Below, piece after piece: positions 7,795 to 13,936 of a stretch of 23,157 bases of DNA. Position numbers and translations under genes: made by a program. A model generated the notes under the pieces. It had not been told where the DNA came from. It saw nothing but the letters and a program-made list of their open reading frames with translations, and ran no database searches. The DNA lies in NCBI GenBank assembly GCA_035705495.1, contig DASSWB010000041.1, forward strand, positions 1-23,157. The letters are read 5' to 3'. This DNA is from DASSWB01 sp035705495. Its GTDB lineage: Bacteria; Bacteroidota; Bacteroidia; Flavobacteriales; Flavobacteriaceae. Every line of letters begins with the position of its first letter. Positions within the stretch are counted from its first letter, which is position 1.

Positions 7795-8406
7795 TTACCT
7801 GAATTCGTCTTCCGACCAATTCATTGGATTATTGATTATATATTTTGATATTTTGTGGAAGGATTCATCATTTCGAATGATACGGTCGTGAAATCGGGAT
7901 TGCCTTGCGAAATCAGGATTAATCATTCGGGCATTTTGTGTTACGCCTATTTTAAATCCCCTAATAATAGATGACAAATTTTTGGATTGTGGACCAAATT
8001 TGTTTTGTGAATTATTGCGGTCTATGGTATCCTTGTTGGTTATTTCGGTTTTTGTGGTAGAGACGCAATGCATTGCGTCTCTACATTGCACATCATTTTG
8101 CGCACCACGTTGCGAATTGTATTCGTTTTCCCCAATTCCAATTATTGCATGAAAATGATTGGGCATTACCACAAATTCGTCCATTGATAAATTCATATCC
8201 GGACGCATTTCAAATGTTTTCAACCATTCCGTTTCAACAATTTGTCCAACATCATTTAAAATCATTTCACCATTCATAACATTCCCAAAAAAACATTCCC
8301 GATTTTTGGTGCAAATGGTAATAAAATAGGATGCATTCCATCCATAATCCCAATGTTTCAATCGGGTAGATTCAATTCGGTATTTCCCTTTAAATTTTTC
8401 TGGCAT
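7795..8406 (-). CDS. REP-associated tyrosine transposase (RAYT, IS200/IS605 TnpA-like Y1 family)
   Basis: The 203-residue protein carries the Y1 HUH signature: His84-Phe-His86 within VVMPNHFHAIIG. The likely catalytic tyrosine is Tyr189 in ISKYIINNP, the usual RAYT placement (YIxxNP). SRFHDRIIRN before the tyrosine and SYFITICTKNRECFFG near the N-terminus are also typical. It appears intact. Family members cut and join single-stranded DNA at REP palindromes. Residues 108-117 (CRDAMHCVST) are encoded by a perfect 28-bp palindrome, in the variable linker between the HUH and Tyr parts. The gene stands alone beside gene fragments and REP-like hairpins, so it may be a domesticated or recently inserted element. 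Confidence 0.92.
   Translation of the reverse strand: MPEKFKGKYRIESTRLKHWDYGWNASYFITICTKNRECFFGNVMNGEMILNDVGQIVETEWLKTFEMRPDMNLSMDEFVVMPNHFHAIIGIGENEYNSQRGAQNDVQCRDAMHCVSTTKTEITNKDTIDRNNSQNKFGPQSKNLSSIIRGFKIGVTQNARMINPDFARQSRFHDRIIRNDESFHKISKYIINNPMNWSEDEFR
8057..8084. repeat. Perfect 28-bp palindrome inside the RAYT gene
   Basis: The half-site GTAGAGACGCAATG is followed immediately by its exact reverse complement, centred between 8070 and 8071. It is in frame and encodes ten residues of the transposase linker. Palindromes of the GTAGAGACGC…GCGTCTCTAC type are, as I recall, abundant dispersed repeats in Bacteroidota and cyanobacteria. A REP-like unit therefore appears to sit within the RAYT gene itself. 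Confidence 0.85.
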
Positions 8407-8413
8407 CAGGCTG

Positions 8414-8430
8414 CAAATCTTTCAAGGTTG
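8414..8430. repeat. Short imperfect hairpin upstream of the RAYT start
   Basis: CAAATCTTTCAAGGTTG lies 8-24 bp upstream of the RAYT ATG and can form an imperfect stem (CAACCTT / AAGATTTG on the minus strand). Short stem-loops next to RAYT genes can be recognition sites, but with mismatches this is only suggestive. The rest of 8431-8541 shows nothing clear. Confidence 0.25.
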
Positions 8431-8541
8431 ATGTAATCACTAAGCGTTGGCAAAATCCAAACATTTTAATTTTTGCACTGCTTTGTGTAGTGGCAAAAAT
8501 CAAATTTTTTTTGAATGTGCCTTTGAATTATTCCTTTCGTC

Positions 8542-9243
8542 TTAGTAATATTTAATTTTGTATTTATAATTTGTCGTATCTCTAAATTCAAAATCGATTT
8601 CTTTTTTATTAGCTAATTTGTCAAGTTTTGAATATTCGTAAAATCTTGTAGTGTCCATTCTAGTTCCAGAAATTTCCTTCGTATAACCATTGTCAGAATA
8701 TTCAAATTTTTCTATCCAAGGTTCTTTAAAGTCTTTGTTATAATGAAGTCTCTTTATTTCTCTTCCTTTGGAATCATAAAAAACCGAATCGGTCAGTTGC
8801 ATCGCATTTTCTGGATCCGGATCCTTTGTCGGAAACATTTCCCATGTATTGGTTCTAATGACTTCTAGATTTCCATTTTTACGATATTTTCTAATAAATC
8901 TAACAGCCGAATCAGATTCATACATTGTCTGAATTTTCAAATTATTATCGGTATTGTATTCATAAATTGAAAATTGTCTGATTACACAAGTATCTTTTGT
9001 TTCGAAATAATCACAGTCAGTTTCCTTAAACTTTTTTCCATTTTTATATTCTATTCTAACGATTCTGTTGCTTCGCGGATTCCCAAACTTTCTTTCCAAG
9101 ATTTTATTTCCTTTTTTATCAAATTCAACAACTCGACTTTTAATTAAATTATTATCATTTTTAAGATATTCAGTTATTGATTGAATTTTCGGAGAACATC
9201 CAAGTATAAAAGTCAGGAGTATTAATGGAATAAATTTTTTCAT
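8542..9243 (-). CDS. Putative lipoprotein of unknown function
   Basis: Starting at the ATG at 9243, the protein has 233 residues and begins MKKFIPLILLTFILGCSPK, a signal peptide with a lipobox (ILGC). The mature protein would be anchored by a lipid. The body is rich in charged and aromatic residues with recurring short strands such as RVVEFDKKGNKILERKFG, FSIYEYNTDNNLKIQTMY, VFYDSKGREIKRLHY and KFEYSDNGYTKEI. This resembles RHS/YD-like or toxin_YwqK-like beta-hairpin strings, but I do not assign a family. The frame extends six codons upstream to an ATG at 9261, but that start would put MYIIAI before the signal peptide. A TATATTTG element lies 35 bp upstream. Confidence 0.7.
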   Translation of the reverse strand: MKKFIPLILLTFILGCSPKIQSITEYLKNDNNLIKSRVVEFDKKGNKILERKFGNPRSNRIVRIEYKNGKKFKETDCDYFETKDTCVIRQFSIYEYNTDNNLKIQTMYESDSAVRFIRKYRKNGNLEVIRTNTWEMFPTKDPDPENAMQLTDSVFYDSKGREIKRLHYNKDFKEPWIEKFEYSDNGYTKEISGTRMDTTRFYEYSKLDKLANKKEIDFEFRDTTNYKYKIKYY

Positions 9244-9277
9244 AATAGCAATTATGTACATTTCCCGTATAACAACC

Positions 9278-9285
9278 CAAATATA
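9278..9285 (-). promoter_or_regulatory. Putative -7 element (TATATTTG) for the lipoprotein gene
   Basis: The minus strand reads TATATTTG about 34 bp upstream of the ATG at 9243. This fits TAnnTTTG and leaves a leader of about 25-30 nt. No clear -33 TTG is present. Confidence 0.4.
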
Positions 9286-9310
9286 ACTTTTTATTCGAAT
9301 TTTGTAATTT

Positions 9311-9385
9311 CCGCCTTAGGGATTGAGGCGGCATCCTTTTGTGGAGCTTTTGCGGAACAAAAGATATAGCGGAAAGCCCGACCCC
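9311..9385. repeat. Dispersed palindromic element of flavobacterial type
   Basis: Two short stems can be read: CCGCCT…AGGCGG (9311-9316 with 9326-9331) and CTTTTG-cggaa-CAAAAG (9347-9363). They are followed by GCGGAAAGCCCGACCCCC. The combination GGCGGCATCCTTTTG…GCAAAAG/ATATAGCGGAAAGCCCGACCCC is one I recall as a common intergenic repeat in flavobacterial genomes. It does not code for protein convincingly. Confidence 0.65.
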
Positions 9386-9404
9386 CAGGGAAAGGCCCAA
9401 CCTA

Positions 9405-9434
9405 ACCCCCGCCTCTCCTAAAAGAGAGGAGCTT
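9405..9434. repeat. REP-like hairpin, second copy of the 6157-6180 family
   Basis: CCCCCGCCTCTCC is followed by TAAAAGAGAGGAGCTTC, giving a stem CCTCTC/GAGAGG (9412-9417 with 9424-9429). The core GCCTCTCC…GAGAGGAGC matches the hairpin at 6158-6180. Confidence 0.6.
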
Positions 9435-9495
9435 CTTTTGAATTTAAAACCCTCATTTATTTTGACAAATTTAAGCTGTAATTGGAGGGGCAAAC

Positions 9496-9525
9496 AAAAA
9501 AAGCCCCTCTGTTTCCAGAAGGGCT
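9496..9525 (-). terminator. Rho-independent terminator of rpsA
   Basis: On the minus strand a 10-bp stem AGCCCTTCTG / CAGAGGGGCT (one G·U pair) encloses a GAAA tetraloop and runs into a tract of seven T. It lies 24 bp after the rpsA stop codon. Confidence 0.93.
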
Positions 9526-9548
9526 TTGGTATAGATTAAACTTCGGGA

Positions 9549-11366
9549 TTATTTTCCTTCCATTTTATCTTTTAGGGCTTGTAACTCTGCATTTACATCA
9601 CCAATAGTAGTTTTTTCACTAGTATCGGCGCTTTTCTTGGCAGCTTGTTTTACAATCTCAGCTTCCTCCTCTTTGTGAAGTGCCATGTGAGAGGCAACTA
9701 CACGCTTGAATTCTTTATTGAACTCAATAATTTGGAATTCGGCCGATTCGCCTTTTTTCAATTTATTACCATCTTCTTTTTCCAAGTGACGTGTTGGAAC
9801 AAAAGCAGTAATATCCTCGTTAAAGTCGATCGTAGCTCCTTTGTCAACGATTTCTGTAATCTCTGCGGTATGTTTGGTACCTACAGCAAATTCAGTTTCG
9901 TATTTATCCCAAGGATTTGATTCTGTTTGTTTGTGACCTAAACTTAATTTACGTCCTTCAACATCCAATTCCAATACTACAACATCCAATTTGTCCCCGA
10001 CATTACAGAATTCTGATGGATGTTTGATTTTCTTGGTCCAAGAAAGATCTGAGATGTAAATCAACCCGTCAATTCCTTCTTCCAATTCCACAAACACACC
10101 AAAATTGGTAAAGTTACGTACAACACCTGTGTGTTTTGAACCTACAGGATATTTGGAAGTAATGTCTGTCCAAGGATCTGGAGTAATTTGCTTGATACCC
10201 AAAGACATTTTACGGTCTTCACGGTCAAGCGTCAATATTACAGCTTCAACCTCATCACCAACATTTACGAAATCTTGTGCAGAACGCAAGTGCGTGCTCC
10301 AAGACATTTCGGAAACGTGGATCAAACCTTCAACACCATCGGCAACTTCAATAAACGCACCGTAATCTGCAATTACAACAACTTTACCTTTTACTTTATC
10401 CCCAACTTTCAAGTTTTCGTCTAAAGCTTCCCAAGGATGTTTGCTCAATTGTTTAAGACCTAATTGAATTCTTGTTTTAGCCTCATCAAAATCAAGGATT
10501 ACAACATTCAATTTCTGATCAAGCTCAACAATCTCGTTTGGATGATTGATACGTGACCAAGAAAGGTCGGTAATATGAATCAATCCGTCAACACCTCCAA
10601 GATCAACAAACACACCGTAAGAAGTGATGTTTTTCACGGTACCTTCAAGTACCTGACCTTTTTCAAGCTGACCGATAATTTCTTTTTTCTGTTCTTCAAT
10701 ATCCGCTTCGATAAGCGCTTTGTGAGAAACTACAACGTTTTTGAATTCGTGGTTGATTTTCACAACCTTGAATTCCATTGTTTTTCCTACGTAAGCATCG
10801 TAATCACGGATTGGCTTCACGTCGATTTGTGATCCAGGTAAGAAAGATTCAATACCCAAAACATCTACGATCATACCACCTTTAGTACGACATTTAACGA
10901 AACCGTTAACGATTTCACCGTGTTCGTGAGCGTGGTTAACACGTTCCCAAGATTTGATCACACGCGCTTTACGGTGAGATAATACCAATTGTCCGGTTGC
11001 ATCTTCACGCACGTCAATCAATACCTCAACCTTGTCCCCTACTTTTAAATCTGGGTTGTAACGGAATTCGTTCAAAGAAATAACACCTTCACTTTTCGCG
11101 TTGATATCAATAATTGCATCACGATCTGTGATGTTAATCACTTTACCTTCAACAACTTCATCATCTAAAGTGTCAACGAAATTTTCAGCTACCAATTTTT
11201 CAAATTCTTCCAACTTGCTATCATCTACAGGATCAATTCCTTCTTCGTAGTTGTGCCAATTGAAATCTTTTAGAAATTTTTCAGGGTTTTCCTGTTGTGG
11301 CGATGGAGCCGCCTTTGTTTGAGTTTCAGTATCCTGAACCTCAGTGTTTTTTGTTTCTTCAGCCAT
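9549..11366 (-). CDS. rpsA: 30S ribosomal protein S1
   Basis: The 605-residue protein contains six S1 RNA-binding domains at about 69-133, 150-215, 236-304, 321-391, 407-478 and 494-562. The canonical repeats are recognisable as YGVFVDLGGVDGLIHITDLSW, YGAFIEVADGVEGLIHVSEMSW and FGVFVELEEGIDGLIYISDLSW (only key parts of each are quoted). S1 helps the 30S subunit bind and unfold mRNA. The N-terminal tail of about 65 residues is acidic and glutamine-rich; the C-terminal tail is a charged helix. The gene is monocistronic: a TACTTTTG promoter element lies 124-131 bp upstream and a strong terminator follows. In Bacteroidota, where Shine-Dalgarno sequences are rare, S1 is thought to be especially important for initiation. 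Confidence 0.97.
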   Translation of the reverse strand: MAEETKNTEVQDTETQTKAAPSPQQENPEKFLKDFNWHNYEEGIDPVDDSKLEEFEKLVAENFVDTLDDEVVEGKVINITDRDAIIDINAKSEGVISLNEFRYNPDLKVGDKVEVLIDVREDATGQLVLSHRKARVIKSWERVNHAHEHGEIVNGFVKCRTKGGMIVDVLGIESFLPGSQIDVKPIRDYDAYVGKTMEFKVVKINHEFKNVVVSHKALIEADIEEQKKEIIGQLEKGQVLEGTVKNITSYGVFVDLGGVDGLIHITDLSWSRINHPNEIVELDQKLNVVILDFDEAKTRIQLGLKQLSKHPWEALDENLKVGDKVKGKVVVIADYGAFIEVADGVEGLIHVSEMSWSTHLRSAQDFVNVGDEVEAVILTLDREDRKMSLGIKQITPDPWTDITSKYPVGSKHTGVVRNFTNFGVFVELEEGIDGLIYISDLSWTKKIKHPSEFCNVGDKLDVVVLELDVEGRKLSLGHKQTESNPWDKYETEFAVGTKHTAEITEIVDKGATIDFNEDITAFVPTRHLEKEDGNKLKKGESAEFQIIEFNKEFKRVVASHMALHKEEEAEIVKQAAKKSADTSEKTTIGDVNAELQALKDKMEGK

Positions 11367-11489
11367 TGCTGATCAATAATTTGTATCCTGCTTTCTTTTT
11401 GGAAAATAAACAATAAAAGATAACAGAAGCGTTATAAAATATAGTTTTCTATCCCTTTTCTATTTCCATTAATTGCCGAAAAAGGAGTG

Positions 11490-11497
11490 CAAAAGTA
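11490..11497 (-). promoter_or_regulatory. Putative -7 element (TACTTTTG) for rpsA, with a leader of over 100 nt
   Basis: The minus strand reads TACTTTTGCAC, identical over 11 bases to the guaA element. It is followed by a leader of about 115 nt before the rpsA ATG. A TTC (near TTG) lies 18 nt upstream as a possible weak -33. The long leader may carry autoregulation of S1, but I see no confident structure in it. Confidence 0.5.
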
Positions 11498-11529
11498 CGA
11501 TTTTTTCTTTTGAATGAAAAAATTATTAG

Positions 11530-11830
11530 ACAATAAAAATCAAGGGGAAATAAATACCAAATTCCAAAAATCAAATCCGAAATCCCAAATTCAGAAACCA
11601 AAAAATCAGAAAATTCCAAAAATCAAAAATCCCAAATTCCAAATCACCAGCAATTCACAAATTTCAAATCACAAAATCCAAAACTCCGAAACTCTCTATT
11701 CTCTATTCTCAAATTCCAAATCCCAAATTCCAAATTCCAAATCCCAAATTCCAAAGCCTGTTGCTTAAAGCCTATAGCTGAAAAATCAATTCACAAAATC
11801 CAAATTCCAAAATCAGAAATCAGAAAATCC
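11530..11830. repeat. G-poor heptanucleotide repeat tract (CAAATTC/CAAATCC)
   Basis: The intergenic region between rpsA and cmk is dominated by variants of a 7-base unit. It is cleanest at 11710-11754, where AAATTCC and AAATCCC alternate. CTCTATTCTCTATTCTC at 11694-11710 is another run with 7-base period. The plus strand is almost devoid of G. A frame across it (11514-11768) is open only because the repeat lacks stops, and it is not a gene. The total gap is 493 bp: rpsA leader and promoter to about 11500, then this tract, then a 30-bp repeat pair. Confidence 0.85.
11751..11780. repeat. 30-bp direct repeat, copy 1
   Basis: CCAAAGCCTGTTGCTTAAAG plus CCTATAGCTG. It is identical to the copy at 11830-11859 except for one base, and the two start 79 bp apart with heptad-type sequence between. 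Confidence 0.9.
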
Positions 11831-11859
11831 CAAAGCCTGTTGCTTAAAGCCTAAAGCTG
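11830..11859. repeat. 30-bp direct repeat, copy 2, abutting the cmk stop codon
   Basis: CCAAAGCCTGTTGCTTAAAG plus CCTAAAGCTG, ending at the base before the cmk stop codon. It differs from the first copy at one position. Its GCTTTAGGCTTTAAGC core (minus strand) could form a weak hairpin just after cmk. Confidence 0.9.
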
Positions 11860-12549
11860 TTAACTTTCAATTGCTTGCTTAACAATGTTTAAAATTTTCT
11901 GCAACTGATCATCTATCGTTAGAGTCGAATTATCGATTTCGATTGCATCTGAAGCCTTTACCAGAGGAGAATCTTCTCGTGTGGTATCTAAATAATCGCG
12001 TTGTTCAATATTTTCAAGAACCTCTTCATAAGAAACATCATCGCCTTTAAAATTGAGTTCTTTGAATCGGCGTAGCGCCCTTTGCTCAGACGAGGCGGTC
12101 ATAAATATTTTAAGTTCCGCATCGGGGAATACCACAGTTCCAATATCGCGACCGTCCATTACAATTCCTTTGAATTTCCCCATTTCTTGTTGTTGTTTTA
12201 CCAACATTCTTCTAACTTCTGGGATTGCAGCTACCTGACTCACGTATTGTGAAACTTCAAGCGTTCTGATCTGCTTTTCAATTTTTTCATCATTCAAAAA
12301 AACCTCTGCAAAACCGACTTCGGGATTAAATTCAAAATGGATTTTCACTTGATCCAGATGATTCACCAAATCTTCTTTATCAAATTTTTCTTCGGAAATA
12401 AAATCTTTCTGCATCGCGAAAAAAGCAACCGCCCTGTACATTGCGCCGGTGTCAACATAGATATAATTTAAATGCCTAGCCAGTTGTTTGGCAACCGTAC
12501 TTTTTCCTGTGGACGAAAATCCGTCAATGGCAATGATGATTTTTTTCAA
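11860..12549 (-). CDS. cmk: (d)CMP kinase
   Basis: Cytidylate kinase phosphorylates CMP and dCMP with ATP. The 229-residue protein starts MKKIIIAIDGFSSTGKSTVAKQLA, with the P-loop at 10-18. It also has YVDTGAMYRAVAFFA, the nucleotide-binding motif KGIVMDGRDIGTVVFPDA, and the lid-type SSEQRALRRFKEL, all typical of Cmk. The start codon is TTG (12547-12549). No in-frame ATG gives the conserved N-terminus, so the unusual start seems real. A TATATTTG element lies 34-41 bp upstream. It lies downstream of porQ and lon on the same strand, the usual flavobacterial order. The 3' end runs directly into a repeat. Confidence 0.95.
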   Translation of the reverse strand: MKKIIIAIDGFSSTGKSTVAKQLARHLNYIYVDTGAMYRAVAFFAMQKDFISEEKFDKEDLVNHLDQVKIHFEFNPEVGFAEVFLNDEKIEKQIRTLEVSQYVSQVAAIPEVRRMLVKQQQEMGKFKGIVMDGRDIGTVVFPDAELKIFMTASSEQRALRRFKELNFKGDDVSYEEVLENIEQRDYLDTTREDSPLVKASDAIEIDNSTLTIDDQLQKILNIVKQAIES

Positions 12550-12582
12550 AACAAAAATTTATGTGATAGAAGCAACAATTGG

Positions 12583-12590
12583 CAAATATA
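12583..12590 (-). promoter_or_regulatory. Putative -7 element (TATATTTG) for cmk
   Basis: TATATTTGCC on the minus strand fits TAnnTTTG, about 33 bp upstream of the TTG start. It would make cmk independent of porQ, whose stop is 188 bp upstream. The rest of 12591-12737 is AT-rich, with no hairpin seen. Confidence 0.4.
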
Positions 12591-12737
12591 AGCTTATAGA
12601 AAAAATACGCTTCATTGAATTGAAGTAAATTTCTAAGAATAGCACCTGTACGATATGAATTCGTAACTTACGAGAAAGCCCAAGGCAACTTCGACTTTAA
12701 ACTAAATTTTAAAAATGAGCTTTTTTAAATTAGGAAA

Positions 12738-13748
12738 TTACAAATCCACATTCAATCCGAAGAAACTCGAACTTGCCGCGGCATTGTAGCGCGCATAACT
12801 ATAACTGAAGCGGAGTTTATTGAATTTAATTGAAAATCCGCCGCTCAAACCTGCAAACGAACGTTGATCTATAATCCGTAATTCTTCTGATCTCCTGAAA
12901 CTATAACCAACTCGAATATTAAATCCGCCATCGGGAAAAATTTCGGCACCTAAAATGGTGTGTCTTAAAACATTATTGAAAAAACCAGGATCATCTGCAA
13001 TTACATTTCCGTCCAATGTCTCTTCATCTCTCGCTGTGTTTCGGAAAGCCAAATCCCATTGCTGTAAATTTTCCAAAGTCAGATGCCATCTTACCGGTAC
13101 GTTCTCAAGTTTTTTGGAAATACCGGCAATGACTTCAAAAGGCAAACTTTCCTTTGTTTCATCGTAGGAAGTAAATTGCATTCCGGCATTTCTAGCGACC
13201 AATGAAATGATCAAATTAGAATTTTCATTCAAATAGTTCACACCAAAATCGATGGCGCCTCCCAAGGAGGAATATTGCTCCAATTTGGAGGAAATTACTT
13301 TTATATTGGCGCCCACATAAAAATCACTATTCGGAATATTGTAAGCAGTTCCCAATGAAACGGCGACTTCACTACCCGTAAATTCGGAAGTTGCATTTCC
13401 AAATTCGTCGTAACCATCAAAAGTTCCATAGTTCACATAAGTAACGCCTGTATGAAAGGTCAGACTGTCTATCGTTCTTGCATAATTGGCGGTTCCGTAT
13501 TTTACGTCACCAATATAACTCACGTAATTCAGCGAGAGCTGGTTGTGCATTTCAGCATTGATACTTGCAGGATTATAAGTTCCCGAGGTAGGATCAAAAT
13601 CAAAAATTGTAATGTTTTTTCCTCCCAAAGCTGCCTGACGGGGAGAATTTACCAAATCCAAAAATTGGTAGGCGTGTTGTCCTCCAACCTGTGAAAAAGA
13701 ATAAATCGAACAAAGCAATATTAAAAAGGTAACTCCTTTTTTTATCAT
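12738..13748 (-). CDS. porQ: Type IX secretion system protein PorQ
   Basis: The 336-residue protein has a signal peptide (about 1-19, VTFLILLCSIYSFSQ) and then an outer-membrane beta-barrel of the PorV/PorQ family. It opens with GGQHAYQFLDLVNSPRQAAL, GGKNITIFDFDPTSGTYNPAS, the characteristic N-terminus. Later strands (YVGANIKVISSKLEQYSSLG, VRWHLTLENLQQWDLAF, FNIRVGYSFRRSEELRI) alternate hydrophobic residues, and the C-terminus ends in an aromatic residue pattern (SSSFFGLNVDL). PorQ is one of the proteins that works with the type IX machinery of gliding or protein-secreting Bacteroidota. The gene lies between lon and cmk. The start ATG is five bases after a TATTTTTG promoter element. Confidence 0.92.
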   Translation of the reverse strand: MIKKGVTFLILLCSIYSFSQVGGQHAYQFLDLVNSPRQAALGGKNITIFDFDPTSGTYNPASINAEMHNQLSLNYVSYIGDVKYGTANYARTIDSLTFHTGVTYVNYGTFDGYDEFGNATSEFTGSEVAVSLGTAYNIPNSDFYVGANIKVISSKLEQYSSLGGAIDFGVNYLNENSNLIISLVARNAGMQFTSYDETKESLPFEVIAGISKKLENVPVRWHLTLENLQQWDLAFRNTARDEETLDGNVIADDPGFFNNVLRHTILGAEIFPDGGFNIRVGYSFRRSEELRIIDQRSFAGLSGGFSIKFNKLRFSYSYARYNAAASSSFFGLNVDL

Positions 13749-13753
13749 AGCGG

Positions 13754-13761
13754 CAAAAATA
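13754..13761 (-). promoter_or_regulatory. Putative -7 element (TATTTTTG) for porQ
   Basis: The minus strand reads TATTTTTGCCGCTATG. The element ends five bases from the ATG, so the transcript would be leaderless or nearly so, as proposed for guaA. No good -33 TTG. Confidence 0.4.
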
Positions 13762-13815
13762 GATAAAACTCCTTCTTGAAACGGCTGCTAACTTAATTTA
13801 TTTTTAACAGAAAAG

Positions 13816-13870
13816 AAAAAGCTGCTGAAGAATGTTTAATTTATTTTTCAAAATCAAAAAATTCAGCAGC
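13816..13870 (-). terminator. Probable terminator of lon (long-loop hairpin)
   Basis: On the minus strand GCTGCTGAA pairs perfectly with TTCAGCAGC across a 32-nt AT-rich loop. The stem is followed by TTTTTCTTTTC. It lies about 67 bp after the lon stop, in the gap before porQ. The loop is longer than in typical terminators. Confidence 0.6.
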
Positions 13871-13936
13871 AGCTTTGTTTTAAAAAACATCTTTGCGTTA
13901 TTTTCTTCAGCAAAGCGGTTCCTTTCTCTCTTGTAG

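Noticed and set aside
8542..9243. Toxin or RHS-repeat assignment for the lipoprotein
   Set aside because: The YD-like strands are too irregular and the protein too short to support that family.
9170..9493. Minus-strand open frame of 107 codons
   Set aside because: It runs through REP-like palindromic DNA and into the lipoprotein gene in a different frame; no protein family resemblance.
11514..11768. Plus-strand open frame of 84 codons in the rpsA-cmk gap
   Set aside because: It is made of heptad repeats (K/S/Q/I/P/N-rich, e.g. NSKSQIPNSKSQIP). The frame is open because the repeat lacks stop codons.
11530..11830. CRISPR array in the repeated tract
   Set aside because: Units are 7 bases, contiguous, with no unique spacers of regular length. 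The 30-bp pair has only two copies, spaced by heptad sequence, and no cas genes are nearby.
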